Notes under the pieces: model-generated
What the model was told of the DNA's origin: nothing
Seen by the model: only the letters and a program-made list of their open reading frames with translations
Databases searched by the model: none
Part shown: positions 16,636 to 26,458 of the stretch, in pieces
Numbering within the stretch: position 1 is the first letter of the stretch
Layout: each line of letters begins with the position of its first letter
Assembly (NCBI RefSeq): GCF_001412655.1
Contig: NZ_CP012996.1
Span: 2,046,001 to 2,110,000 of the forward strand
From: Pedobacter sp. PACM 27299
GTDB lineage: Bacteria > Bacteroidota > Bacteroidia > Sphingobacteriales > Sphingobacteriaceae
Length of the DNA: 64,000 bases
Direction of reading: 5' to 3'
Made by a program: the position numbers and the translations under genes

Positions 16636-17067
16636 ATGATGAAAAACCTGATAAAGTGTTTACTGTGCTGTATTTTTATGTTCAATACAACTCCTGGCAA
16701 TGCACAAGAGCCAGCCTTTAATAAAACTGTTAAAGATTCAGATATGCTGGTGCGTATTTCAGAGATCGAAATCATTCCTGACTATTTGGAAGCCTACAAT
16801 GCCATATTGAAGGAGGAAGCCTCGGCTTCTGTCAAAATTGAATCAGGTGTGATCGCTATCTTTCCAATGTCTATTAAAGAACAGCCGAACCAGATCCGGA
16901 TTGTTGAAATCTATGCCAATAAGCAAGCCTATCTGGCACATCTGGAAACACCGCATTTTAAGCATTACAAAACAGCAACATTAAAAATGGTGAAATCGCT
17001 GAAGCTAATGGATATGGATGCCCTGGATCACAAAACTATGAGATCGATATTCAGTAAAATGAAGTAG
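16636..17067 (+). CDS. Putative exported quinol/antibiotic biosynthesis monooxygenase (ABM) fold protein
   Basis: The 143-aa product starts with a signal peptide (LIKCLLCCIFMFNTTPGNAQ). The frame is open back to a TTG at 16570, but the ATG at 16636 (or 16639) is preceded by AAAAGGAC and directly precedes the hydrophobic segment, so it is preferred. The mature part is a dimeric alpha-beta barrel ABM domain: LVRISEIEIIPDYLEAYNAI, then SGVIAIFPM and IVEIYANKQAYLAHLETPHF. ABM proteins act as cofactor-free quinol monooxygenases or heme-degrading enzymes; a signal peptide is less usual. It lies directly downstream of the XRE gene. Confidence 0.75.
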   Translation: MMKNLIKCLLCCIFMFNTTPGNAQEPAFNKTVKDSDMLVRISEIEIIPDYLEAYNAILKEEASASVKIESGVIAIFPMSIKEQPNQIRIVEIYANKQAYLAHLETPHFKHYKTATLKMVKSLKLMDMDALDHKTMRSIFSKMK

Positions 17068-17109
17068 TATTTTTAAACGATGTGAGGACATCACTATAAG
17101 TAAAACATA

Positions 17110-18129
17110 ATGGAAATTGGAATAGATAGCTTCGCTTCTGCGATGTACGGAAGCAACAGCCTGAGCAGCGTGGATGCAATGGAACAGTTATTAGACAGGA
17201 TCGCTTTTGCTGACGAGGTAGGACTGGATGTTTTTGGCATTGGCGAACATCATAAGAAGGAATATCTGGATTCGGCTACTGCCGTGATCCTGGGAGCAGC
17301 AGCTACCCGCACTAAACGGATTCGGTTAACCAGTGCAGTTACAGTGTTGAGTGCAGCTGATCCAGTAAGAACCTATCAGAGTTTTGCAACGCTTGATTTG
17401 ATCTCAAAAGGCCGCGCAGAATTGGTAGTTGGTCGTGGATCTTCTGTAGAAGCTTACCCCTTATTTGGTTTTAGCCTGAACGATTATGATGCGCTGTTTA
17501 GGGAAAAGTTGGATTTACTGCTTAAAATACGTGATGAAGAGTTTGTAAGCTGGTCGGGCAAATTCAGAGCACCCCTCGATCATCAACCGGTTTACCCAAG
17601 GTCCTTACAGGAAAAGTTACCAGTCTGGCTTGGTGTAGGTGGTACCCCAGAATCCTTTGTAAGGGCAGGCACTTTAGGCTTACCACTAATGGCTGCGGTA
17701 ATCGGAGGAGAAACACACCGCTTTAGGCCATTGATAGACCTTTACCGTGAAGCAGGCCGCAAGGCTGGATTTACGCCTGATCAGCTAAAGGTAGGGTTGC
17801 ATTCACCAGGATATGTAGCATCAACCAATGAACAGGCAGTGGCCGATTATTATCCCGGTTACGCCGAACTCTGGACAAAACTAGGTAGAGAACGAGGCTG
17901 GCCACCGGTCACCAAATCGCAGTTCGATACTTTGATCGCTCCAAAAGGCGTGCTTGTCGTTGGCGGACCTGAGCAAGTAGCAGAAAAGCTTTTACGCCAT
18001 AGCGAAGCATTAGGTAGTGTTGATCGCTTTACTTTTCAGATGGACAATGCCGGACTGACTCATGCGGAATTAATGAGCTCAATTGAATTAATAGGGACTA
18101 AAGTGATGCCACTACTCCAAAACTCCTAA
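17110..18129 (+). CDS. LLM class flavin-dependent oxidoreductase
   Basis: This 339-aa protein is a luciferase-like TIM-barrel monooxygenase. Family landmarks are the N-terminal IGIDSFA strand, GLDVFGIGEHHKKEYLDSA (the EHH active-site loop), RIRLTSAVTVLSAADPVRTYQ, and GRAELVVGRGSS for FMN phosphate binding. These enzymes use FMNH2 with O2 or F420-like chemistry; many in Bacteroidota have unknown substrates. It follows the ABM-fold gene by 42 bases, so the two may be transcribed together as a small oxidoreductase unit. Confidence 0.88.
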   Translation: MEIGIDSFASAMYGSNSLSSVDAMEQLLDRIAFADEVGLDVFGIGEHHKKEYLDSATAVILGAAATRTKRIRLTSAVTVLSAADPVRTYQSFATLDLISKGRAELVVGRGSSVEAYPLFGFSLNDYDALFREKLDLLLKIRDEEFVSWSGKFRAPLDHQPVYPRSLQEKLPVWLGVGGTPESFVRAGTLGLPLMAAVIGGETHRFRPLIDLYREAGRKAGFTPDQLKVGLHSPGYVASTNEQAVADYYPGYAELWTKLGRERGWPPVTKSQFDTLIAPKGVLVVGGPEQVAEKLLRHSEALGSVDRFTFQMDNAGLTHAELMSSIELIGTKVMPLLQNS

Positions 18130-18213
18130 AGTTTATTCCACCAAAAATACGTAGGTGTAAAAATTCCCTGGCAGATCATTTTGATGCCAAGCTTAACTTA
18201 TTAAATTAACTAT

Positions 18214-18822
18214 ATGAAATATTTCTTTTTAATCTTGCTGGGCATGACTGTCCTCTCCTGTAAATCACAAACAAAAACAGATCTTTTGGCCTTAAAATTC
18301 GATGAAAGTATATCAGGCATTGTCCAGGCAGATCCCCAATTGAAAAAGGATCAGGATCCTAATCTTGGATTGAACGCGTTTAGGACAAATCAACCAGGTA
18401 ATTATAATATTGGTGACATTAAACTGAGTACCTATTCTTTTCCTACTGGATACCCTGCAGATTATAACCAGCTGTATTTGTTTGTTGAGGATAAGGATAA
18501 GGCCAACTATTTAGGTTTTAAATACAACACTGTTCATCAGGAAGAAACAAAGGCCATCATCAGCTATTTAAAGAAAACTTATCCAAAGTACGAAGAGAGA
18601 GCTACGCAGGGAAATGGCGAGTCGTTTTTCTGGGATTTACCTACGCTGAATGCATGGGTTTTCATTGATCAGGGAATTTCAAAAGACAAGAATGCAAAGC
18701 AATTTCTGAGCACCAATTTTATCTATGTAAAAAGAGGTACACGGATGGAGAATAGCAAGGATAGTAAAGTGATCACCATTAAAGAATATGATAAAATGAT
18801 GTATCCGGATGTTTTGAAATAA
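18214..18822 (+). CDS. Hypothetical lipoprotein
   Basis: This 202-aa protein has a lipoprotein signal with lipobox VLSC (C16) and a mature domain of mixed alpha/beta composition. Aromatic-rich strands (YSFPTGYPADYNQLYLF, ESFFWDLPTLNAWVFID) suggest a compact sandwich fold. I recognise no family. It is a single gene ending 82 bases before the convergent end of the large minus-strand operon, and marks the left edge of the unusual locus. Confidence 0.65.
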   Translation: MKYFFLILLGMTVLSCKSQTKTDLLALKFDESISGIVQADPQLKKDQDPNLGLNAFRTNQPGNYNIGDIKLSTYSFPTGYPADYNQLYLFVEDKDKANYLGFKYNTVHQEETKAIISYLKKTYPKYEERATQGNGESFFWDLPTLNAWVFIDQGISKDKNAKQFLSTNFIYVKRGTRMENSKDSKVITIKEYDKMMYPDVLK

Positions 18823-18834
18823 TCAACCACATTT

Positions 18835-18868
18835 GGTGAGTGCCTTTAAGAATCTAAGACGACTCACC
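18835..18868. terminator. Weak hairpin between convergent transcripts
   Basis: GGTGAGT (18835-18841) pairs with ACTCACC (18862-18868) over a 20-base loop. There is no T-run, so termination strength is doubtful. It lies where the large minus-strand operon ends. Confidence 0.3.
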
Positions 18869-18904
18869 GAATGATGTTATATAATTTACCTGATATTACC
18901 GATT

Positions 18905-21448
18905 TTAAATCGGTCTGTTTGAACTGGCTTCAAGATATGGAATAAATGCGCGCACCGCTCCACTCGATACTTCAGATGTGGAAGAATCTAATGTGAGGGC
19001 ATAAATTCTGGCACCATTGGGTGCCATTTTCATGTTCACCACAAATGTTTTTGAGGTATCGCTCAAAGGAGTTGCAATCGGAGACCAGGAAACTTCCTTA
19101 AGGCTTGAAGCATAATATACACTTACGAGTGTTTCGTCATTATTTTCGGCCTCCTTATTAAAGTTCAGTCCAAATATAAAAATATACTTTTCATCACCTG
19201 AATAAAGCAGGTTGGTGGTTGGGGTAGGTGCCGAATTTGGATATCCGTTAAAAATCTGAATCCTGCGACTCAGTTTCATGCTAGGTATATCCACCTGACA
19301 AAGGATAAATACAGTAGCATAATTGTTAGCCACATCGTAGCCCTGTGCAATCGTGGTCACTGTATTCCCATCCTGGGAAACCAGCAATGGCCCTGCAGTA
19401 TATTTAACCCCTTTAGGATCAGAACGCAGTGATATTGGGCTGCCTGCAATCGGGGCAAGTGTTTTACTATTTAAAATTCCCAGTCCTCCTGATGTGGTAT
19501 CCCCATCAATAATAGGGCAGAACAGATTGTTCCCTTTAGATGATAACCCGATTGGTCCTAAGCCTTTTATATTGGCTGGATTTCCAGTAGTTGGCTTGGG
19601 TTTTATAGTGCCAGTATCTATCGCCTCAATAAATGTGGGAACAGAAGTATATGGAGCCGATAGGAAAAGGGTGCTGCTGTCCTCACTGATGCACATCTCA
19701 TAAAGGTTGGGAAGACTGTTCGTATTTGTAATTAATGGCGAACCTGGTATTAGACTTGGTGGATTAGAAGTTGAAAAACCATAAACCTTACCTTCATCAC
19801 CAGTGAGACTGAGAGCGGCAACCATGATTTTTGTATTGTCGGCAGATACGGCTACATTTTTAGGCTGTTCATCGTTAGGCAGTAAAATTGGATTTGGGCT
19901 AGCCACTAGTGTTTGACCGTCAAGAATAGAAATTACGATCGAACCTATGGCATCTCTGACCCTGCCAGCAACATACACTTTGTCTGCCGAAGGAGAAATA
20001 TCAATAGCGGTAGGCATCTGGAACGACTGTGAAATTGGAAACACCTTAGCATCGTCAGCTTTCCATTTTACATGGATGGTCCGACTGATTTTAGAGACGC
20101 CCTGCTTGTCATATGCTGTAATTGTATAAGCGGAGCTTAGCGGGTTGGCATTGTTGATTGCTTTGGTATAGTCCTTTCCGGATGCTTTTGAGCCTTGCTG
20201 CGTGGCGTCACCTTTTATAAAACAATGGTCAGCATTCTTGGTCTCCCAGGTTAGTGTCAGCACAGTTCCAGAACTTGGGGTATATTGAATATTGCCACCG
20301 AAAGAAAGAATCTGAACCGAGTCTTCTTTGAAAAGAGGTTTCGGCCATACATTGTCATTAAAGCCCGGGAACTGCAGTGACTCAAGAATGATCTGGGTCT
20401 CAGGACTGTTGCTCGAAACTGGCAGATTACTGTAGATATGGCTGAAATAGAGATCGAGAAATGGGCCCGGACCGTATGTACCAGTAAACAAATACTTATT
20501 TGCTGGTGTCGGTTGTATCAGCCAATAGGGCGATGAGGAACCCAAGGTCGGTGCTGTGATCTTCCACCAGTCGTTTGTGGTCACATTCGGATTTTTGCTA
20601 TCGAGCGAGAGCAGGATATTCCAGGCTGAGGTATAGGTGTTGTAATTGGGCTCTCCAACTTTGAAATCATTTGTCAGGTCAGCATACGCTGGATCTGGGC
20701 TGTTCCCGTTAAAATAAGGGAAACGAAGCTTGAACGTTGGCGGGTGATTCGGATCCCAGGAGGGAACGAGTTGCCCCATATTTCCTTGACTTTCATTGGT
20801 TTCAGGGTTCTGAAAGAAAAAATTCAGGTGAATGGTATTCTCCGCAGCATTGTCTGAGGTGACTGGCACATTGGTTGCAGTTGCGACAATAGGATTGGTA
20901 TCATTGCTATCATTCACCATAATTCTATACCCAAGTGATTGATTTGGGCCGATGAGCGTTTTTTTATTATTCCCGGAAGCCAATATAGACAGCTGATTGG
21001 CAGCATCCATGCGGATGTCATCCTCAAAGTCATGATAAAGTTTTAGCGTTGCGGTTCCTGTGGCGATAGGTTTTATCGCTGCAAGTGCAATCGTTAATGT
21101 CCCTTTATCAGGAAACGCGACTGTGCTGGCTGCATCAGCTAACTTAAGCCGTAGTACATAGTATTTCTTCTGATCAGCGGGGTTCGGATCATCTTCTGGG
21201 GTGTAGATACCATTGGTTGCCCAAGGGGATTTTACCGTAATACCTTTTACACTGCTTTCATCAAGTACCTCTTTAGAAAATTTGACTAGCAGCTCCCTTT
21301 CCTGTGCATCAAATTGAAGGTCAAACCCTGAATTATTAGTGATTTCCAGATTGAGTTTGTTACCATCATTAAGCCCTATGTAAATCAGGTCATTAGGGTT
21401 TTTGTCAATGTCTGGATTGTGTAACTTGAGCGTAAATTGCTGTGCCAT
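18905..21448 (-). CDS. Large beta-propeller/Ig-like protein of the minus-strand mega-operon
   Basis: This 847-aa protein has no signal peptide (MAQQFTLKLHNPDIDKN). The N-terminal 370 residues are beta-rich and unfamiliar; residues about 375-465 resemble an Ig-like domain (LTLTWETKNADHCFIKG, then AYTITAYDKQG). From about 469 to the end are repeated blades of a seven-bladed beta-propeller of the YVTN/lactonase kind: AIDISPSADKVYVAGR, then NVAVSADNTKIMVAAL, with similar units following. Propellers of this type usually serve in binding. It is the last gene of six in the operon, 10 bases after the 1664-aa gene, so it is probably a late or accessory subunit. Confidence 0.75.
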   Translation of the reverse strand: MAQQFTLKLHNPDIDKNPNDLIYIGLNDGNKLNLEITNNSGFDLQFDAQERELLVKFSKEVLDESSVKGITVKSPWATNGIYTPEDDPNPADQKKYYVLRLKLADAASTVAFPDKGTLTIALAAIKPIATGTATLKLYHDFEDDIRMDAANQLSILASGNNKKTLIGPNQSLGYRIMVNDSNDTNPIVATATNVPVTSDNAAENTIHLNFFFQNPETNESQGNMGQLVPSWDPNHPPTFKLRFPYFNGNSPDPAYADLTNDFKVGEPNYNTYTSAWNILLSLDSKNPNVTTNDWWKITAPTLGSSSPYWLIQPTPANKYLFTGTYGPGPFLDLYFSHIYSNLPVSSNSPETQIILESLQFPGFNDNVWPKPLFKEDSVQILSFGGNIQYTPSSGTVLTLTWETKNADHCFIKGDATQQGSKASGKDYTKAINNANPLSSAYTITAYDKQGVSKISRTIHVKWKADDAKVFPISQSFQMPTAIDISPSADKVYVAGRVRDAIGSIVISILDGQTLVASPNPILLPNDEQPKNVAVSADNTKIMVAALSLTGDEGKVYGFSTSNPPSLIPGSPLITNTNSLPNLYEMCISEDSSTLFLSAPYTSVPTFIEAIDTGTIKPKPTTGNPANIKGLGPIGLSSKGNNLFCPIIDGDTTSGGLGILNSKTLAPIAGSPISLRSDPKGVKYTAGPLLVSQDGNTVTTIAQGYDVANNYATVFILCQVDIPSMKLSRRIQIFNGYPNSAPTPTTNLLYSGDEKYIFIFGLNFNKEAENNDETLVSVYYASSLKEVSWSPIATPLSDTSKTFVVNMKMAPNGARIYALTLDSSTSEVSSGAVRAFIPYLEASSNRPI

Positions 21449-21458
21449 AAGGTGTTTT

Positions 21459-24400
21459 TTAAGGTTGTTTTTTAAGTTTCAGCCAGCCGTCAATAAGTTG
21501 CTGCGGTGTGCCTGGAAATGTTGCACTCGTACTTTGCTGGTCTGTTCTTAATGGACCCTGGTCATTCATCCCAATTTGCTGCCAGTACCATTGAAAGCCA
21601 GCTTCAGCAGGAATAGGTATTTGAGGTGGACTGGAGGCCGTTAATATCGGAGCAGCCAGAAAACTTACGTCTAGTTTGCCGGCGGTTTGCGCGAACTGAT
21701 CGGGAGGAATAGACAAAGCGCCTACAGGTACGATCCCAGTGGTCGCATGGACTGCCGCACGTGGATCCATGATCATAGTCAGTTTTATTGATGCACCATT
21801 AGGTGTCAGTGTAACCGGGGCGTCTTTCTTACCAGCCGTAGAAATTACACCATGATCATCAGTCGTATCTACCGGCGTATACATACTGGAGTAATTGTCC
21901 GCAATGAAATAGCCCGCCAGTCCATCGTCAAAATAAGGCATTGGCGTACCTGCTACATCGATCTCTGTGGTGCCTATTTTTACAGGGATGGTCATCTTGC
22001 TGATGTCTCCCTGGTTCAGATTGTCTAGATTATAGGGAATAAAAGCAGCACTGCTGAGGTTAAATTTCGATCCCGGCTGATTCCATATCGGATAGGTATT
22101 GAGGTCCAGGCCAATATAAGGATCGCCTTTTTGTTCAACTGAGATCAGCGTCTGAGTAATCACCAAGGGCCGTCCAACAAGCAGGGCAAGGTCAGCATTT
22201 TCCTGCATCTCAGGCGTAATGATGAATTGCTGTGCTTTACTGATGACAGAGAGTACTTTTACCAGCCTGGACAGGGAAGCGGCTGTGTCATCCAAATAAA
22301 GGAACTGTGCTATGAAATCAGTAAAAACAACATTTGGTTTCTTTAATTTGAAGTAGGCGAGCATCTGATCCCGGTTGTTTTCGCCAGGAATAGTGGTTTC
22401 CCCAGGTACAGGAAACCAATGCAGCAGACTGCCCCGTTTCCCCAGGGATCCAAGAGGAATACCCTCTGCATCATATAATACCAATGTCCCATCCAGCTGG
22501 TTGGGAAAGATCCATCCACAAATAGGAGAAGCTGCCGGATGATGATTCAACTCTGTGAAACTGCCGATTCCAGTAGAGGAAGCAGCTGATAACCAGTCGA
22601 AATTCAACCTTGAAGGCTGCATCAGCCTCGGTGCAAGATAAATTTCATGATCCTTTGGGGCAGGTTGCTTTGCCTTCATACTCTCTGCAGTAATGATCTT
22701 TTCCGGTATTTCGATTGGGATAAAACGCCCAAAAATGTCAACAATTACAATGCTCTTTAACTGCATAAAGCCTGCCCGCATAGGCGAAAAGAATACCTTA
22801 TCCTGCGCGTTAGAGAAAGCATCAAAATTAATACCTTCAGCATTCCAGTTCATCGACCAGTTTTCCGATTGCTCATGAAGGAAAGTGGAAGGCCATAAAC
22901 TGCTCATATCAATGCCGCTTCCAGAAATTGAAGTCCAGGACTCGGGAATGGTGATCGGAATTTGTAATTCCTGCGCACGCTGTACCATACTTTCATTAAA
23001 CCCGCTTAAGCCCTGACTCAATACCATGCGTGTCTTATAATCCATATAAGACTTATAAAATTTCAATGCTTCTTCATACCTGGGCAGCGTTTCTGGCGGT
23101 GGTCCCAGTGAAGGATCATAGTTCAGGTAAGTCGTACAGTAAATCTTAATCTGATCACATAGATTTGAAGTCGTGGAGGAAGAAAGCGAAATAAGCCCAT
23201 GTGTGTTGAAAAAGTTTGGCTGCTGCAGGTTGCGCGCAAAAGATGGCATTGCAGTCTCGGTGGGCTCTAAATCTACACCATATTGCCCTAGTTCAAATAG
23301 TGATAGATAATCTTTTGGATAAGTTTCTGATGCGTTTTTATAAGTTTGAGCATACTGATAGTCTGTTTCCCACCAGATGAAGAGTGGTAAAAATGCATCG
23401 TTACCATTGCGCCAGTTGTAGCCGATATAGTAAGGAAGCTTACCTGACAAGCCTGTAGGTGCATTATTTAGTACAATATTGTGGATGTTATTGTATTGCG
23501 ATGATTTATTTTCTGCTGCGGCAGCTGCCAATGCAGTTGCGGGAATAACCGCTGCAAACTCAGGACTAAGCAGTAAGCCTTCAATGGCAAGATTCTGCAA
23601 GCTGCTGCTCAGGTTTGGAATTCCAGTTAAAAGATGCGCAGCGAGTCCGCTGATGGCCTGAGGTATTGCAGGAAGCTTGGGGGCAGTGATGACCTCCCCA
23701 TTTGTCCTGCAGGGCAGCAGAGCAGATTTACCATTTCTATCTACCGGCTTGAGTAAATCGTTTCCAATTTCCTGTTCAGCAAATAATACGACCGGATCGT
23801 TAGGGCTGTAGAATGGATCTGTAGGTGCGGTATCCAGCTGACAATCATTATTGATTTCCTGAAATAAGAACTGATTCCATTGTGCAACTTGCTGCGACCA
23901 AGGTAAACGCGCTCCAACGGATTGTCTGGCGGTGTCAAGTCCAGTTTGCAGGGCCTGCCATTCCTGAGAACGCAGTGCCAGGCTTAAAGCAGGAATGGAG
24001 GTCGCTGTTGGTGATGTATCCAATAAAGCCGACAATTGCAGTAATGCATTTTTGATGCTATCAGCAGTTGGTACGGCAATTAAAGCCTGGATACCAGGTA
24101 TAATTGGACTTGCCATTTCCGCCAGTTTACGCTTAAAATTATTGAGCTCTACTGAAGAAAGGGCTGCCGCACTTGCCTGTAAACCCCCATCAGCATTTAT
24201 TGCCGAGCTCGCTGAATTTATCAGTTCCTGCTGAGCCATTTGCAAATAATAAGCACAGACACAAGTGGATACAAGTCCGGATTTTTGGTAGAAGTATGCA
24301 GTTCCAAGCTGTACTGCCGCTGCTTCAGTATCAAAGAGCAGCTTAGGTTTTCCATTCTGGCCTGCAAAGATGTCCATTTGCGGTTTTAAACCAGGAAACT

Positions 24401-26453
24401 GGCCTACAGCTTTGTCCCAGCTTCCAATACATTTGTTGGTAGCAGCATTGATGGTGCCGGTATAGGTTGTACCTGCAGGCACAGGCACACTTTGTGTGGA
24501 TTTAAAAATGAGTGAAGTCGCAAAAACACCAGTCTTCTGGTCTAAATAGCTATCTAAAGTGGCTTTTGCCTGTTTTACCGCTTGCTGTTTTTGGGGTAAA
24601 TCGGTTTGTAGATTTGTTATAGACTGGTTGATGGTCATGATGGCGGTCAACAGAGTATTCAATGCCGTAGACGCCTGACTTAGGTAATTATCCGCATCAG
24701 CGCCACCTTGCTGATAACGCTTCAATAACGAAATTGCAAGTGCAGCCTGCGTTTGTGCTAAAGGCAGCCCATTGTCCCCGATTTGATCAAGTCCTATACC
24801 TAACTTAAGTAGTTGCTGTAAAAAGTTGGCTGCCACCATATTGTTTTCAGTATTGAATGCATAAGTAGGCAAGTTGGCAATAGGCGCAAGTATTTTAAAG
24901 GCTTCAGGTATGGGCTGATAAGGTGAAACTGGATGCTGTTCCATGTAAGATCCCGCTTTTAATAACATGGGATATAGGTGCATCATGCCATCCGCCAGAA
25001 ATGGACCGGAAAGATCGCTGCTCAAATCATCCTTGCCATTGACCACATGGTCATTGATGCTTTTTATATAATAGCTCCAGTCAAAAAATAGCTGTTTCTT
25101 TTTAGAGTCGATATTGCTCCAGGTGGCATCAAGGCTTTTTTGAGCCTGGTTCAGTTCACTTAGGATTTTGGCAAGATATAAAGGGAGTGTTCTCTCGTTA
25201 TCAGCGCCCTCCCTGGGCTTTTGGTTGGGGTCCATCTTTAGTCGGACAGACCATACACGGCCGCCATCATAAGCGGCAAAGCTGGTCCCATGTAAAAATT
25301 CCGCCAATTGTCCTACACCAACTTCTCCGGAAGATAGTTTTTGCAATTGATTGAATTGTAGTGCGTTTAATAGCATTTCTGCGTTGGCGCTCACATCGGT
25401 TTCAGTGCTGCTGAGTTGATTGGTTTCAATGGCATTGATGTATGCCGAAAGTGCCTCCGCAGTGTTATTTCCCACACTCACATCTATGCCGCCATTAGCG
25501 GGAAGGGAGTCTGGATAATATGGATTGCCCGGCGAGTCTATTTTCCAGGTCAGAGCGGCAATTATACCGCTCATTATGGCTTGCGTCTGACCGGTATTTT
25601 CCGGTGTGAGTACGCTATAATCCATTAAATTCCATTCCAGGGCATTTTCGATGGCTTCCTGAATGAACGTGCTGAAATCAGGTTTCGGGAGAGGCAGTTT
25701 GTCGTATTTTTCCAGCGCAATGTTTAGTACTTTGTTGCATTCATCCAGATTGCTGGAGTTCAGCCAGCCCATGGCCGAATAAGAGGCAGAGAAATCGCAG
25801 TTGTTTTCCAGCTGATTGGCATTCGGATAATGATCTTTCAGATCGTCATATAGCCCAAATATATTTCCGCTGTTCCGGTAATAAGCTGTAAATGTTTCCC
25901 CATATCCAAAAGGCGCCTGAAAAGAAGTGCCAAGGAAATTAGTTTTACTCGCGGTTGGTTCAGTCCAGGTAGATTTCAGGTCGATTTTATTTCCAACATA
26001 ATTGAATTGTAATCCCTGGATATCTGTCCGGTCATTCATCCATGGTATGGTATATTTACTGTTGCCTACCAAGGCTTGATCTTTGCTGTGAGCATCACTT
26101 TCGAGGACCCAGATCCTAATACTGGTATTGTTTTCCGGAGGCATTTTGTTGTCCTTCAGGTAGCGAATCACCAGCCATCGATTGGGCATGACCGGAAAAT
26201 TTACCGCACCGCTTTCCTGATTCTGAACGCCATGTGTATAGGCTTTGGGCAAGGACCAATGGAGGTGGATTCCTGGTTCGATATTCATTGCGGTCTGCGC
26301 TTCAGCAAACTGATTTGCTGCGATAAGGCCGCCAGCTGCCGATATTGGGCTGGTGCCTAACAAACTGAAATCATACAGTGCTGTTTTTGCCTGTTCATCG
26401 GTGGAAGGGGATACCCTCAGACCTTCTATATTTATGGGAACAATGATATTCAT
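21459..26453 (-). CDS. Giant conserved hypothetical protein (1664 aa)
   Basis: One uninterrupted 5-kb frame with no signal peptide. Near the N-terminus are two motifs I associate with giant uncharacterised bacterial proteins: GIHLHWSLPKAYTHG (residues 61-75) and PNRWLVIRYL (90-99). Residues about 570-640 form a probable coiled coil (SLLKRYQQGGADADNYLSQA onward, with heptads in LQTDLPQKQQAVKQAKATL). The C-terminal 150 residues are beta-rich and end in a WYWQQIGMNDQGPLRTDQ segment. No catalytic signature or membrane helix is seen, so a structural scaffold is the best guess. It lies 5 bases from the upstream gene and 10 from the downstream one, i.e. in a single transcript with its partners. Confidence 0.75.
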   Translation of the reverse strand: MNIIVPINIEGLRVSPSTDEQAKTALYDFSLLGTSPISAAGGLIAANQFAEAQTAMNIEPGIHLHWSLPKAYTHGVQNQESGAVNFPVMPNRWLVIRYLKDNKMPPENNTSIRIWVLESDAHSKDQALVGNSKYTIPWMNDRTDIQGLQFNYVGNKIDLKSTWTEPTASKTNFLGTSFQAPFGYGETFTAYYRNSGNIFGLYDDLKDHYPNANQLENNCDFSASYSAMGWLNSSNLDECNKVLNIALEKYDKLPLPKPDFSTFIQEAIENALEWNLMDYSVLTPENTGQTQAIMSGIIAALTWKIDSPGNPYYPDSLPANGGIDVSVGNNTAEALSAYINAIETNQLSSTETDVSANAEMLLNALQFNQLQKLSSGEVGVGQLAEFLHGTSFAAYDGGRVWSVRLKMDPNQKPREGADNERTLPLYLAKILSELNQAQKSLDATWSNIDSKKKQLFFDWSYYIKSINDHVVNGKDDLSSDLSGPFLADGMMHLYPMLLKAGSYMEQHPVSPYQPIPEAFKILAPIANLPTYAFNTENNMVAANFLQQLLKLGIGLDQIGDNGLPLAQTQAALAISLLKRYQQGGADADNYLSQASTALNTLLTAIMTINQSITNLQTDLPQKQQAVKQAKATLDSYLDQKTGVFATSLIFKSTQSVPVPAGTTYTGTINAATNKCIGSWDKAVGQFPGLKPQMDIFAGQNGKPKLLFDTEAAAVQLGTAYFYQKSGLVSTCVCAYYLQMAQQELINSASSAINADGGLQASAAALSSVELNNFKRKLAEMASPIIPGIQALIAVPTADSIKNALLQLSALLDTSPTATSIPALSLALRSQEWQALQTGLDTARQSVGARLPWSQQVAQWNQFLFQEINNDCQLDTAPTDPFYSPNDPVVLFAEQEIGNDLLKPVDRNGKSALLPCRTNGEVITAPKLPAIPQAISGLAAHLLTGIPNLSSSLQNLAIEGLLLSPEFAAVIPATALAAAAAENKSSQYNNIHNIVLNNAPTGLSGKLPYYIGYNWRNGNDAFLPLFIWWETDYQYAQTYKNASETYPKDYLSLFELGQYGVDLEPTETAMPSFARNLQQPNFFNTHGLISLSSSTTSNLCDQIKIYCTTYLNYDPSLGPPPETLPRYEEALKFYKSYMDYKTRMVLSQGLSGFNESMVQRAQELQIPITIPESWTSISGSGIDMSSLWPSTFLHEQSENWSMNWNAEGINFDAFSNAQDKVFFSPMRAGFMQLKSIVIVDIFGRFIPIEIPEKIITAESMKAKQPAPKDHEIYLAPRLMQPSRLNFDWLSAASSTGIGSFTELNHHPAASPICGWIFPNQLDGTLVLYDAEGIPLGSLGKRGSLLHWFPVPGETTIPGENNRDQMLAYFKLKKPNVVFTDFIAQFLYLDDTAASLSRLVKVLSVISKAQQFIITPEMQENADLALLVGRPLVITQTLISVEQKGDPYIGLDLNTYPIWNQPGSKFNLSSAAFIPYNLDNLNQGDISKMTIPVKIGTTEIDVAGTPMPYFDDGLAGYFIADNYSSMYTPVDTTDDHGVISTAGKKDAPVTLTPNGASIKLTMIMDPRAAVHATTGIVPVGALSIPPDQFAQTAGKLDVSFLAAPILTASSPPQIPIPAEAGFQWYWQQIGMNDQGPLRTDQQSTSATFPGTPQQLIDGWLKLKKQP

Positions 26454-26458
26454 ACGAT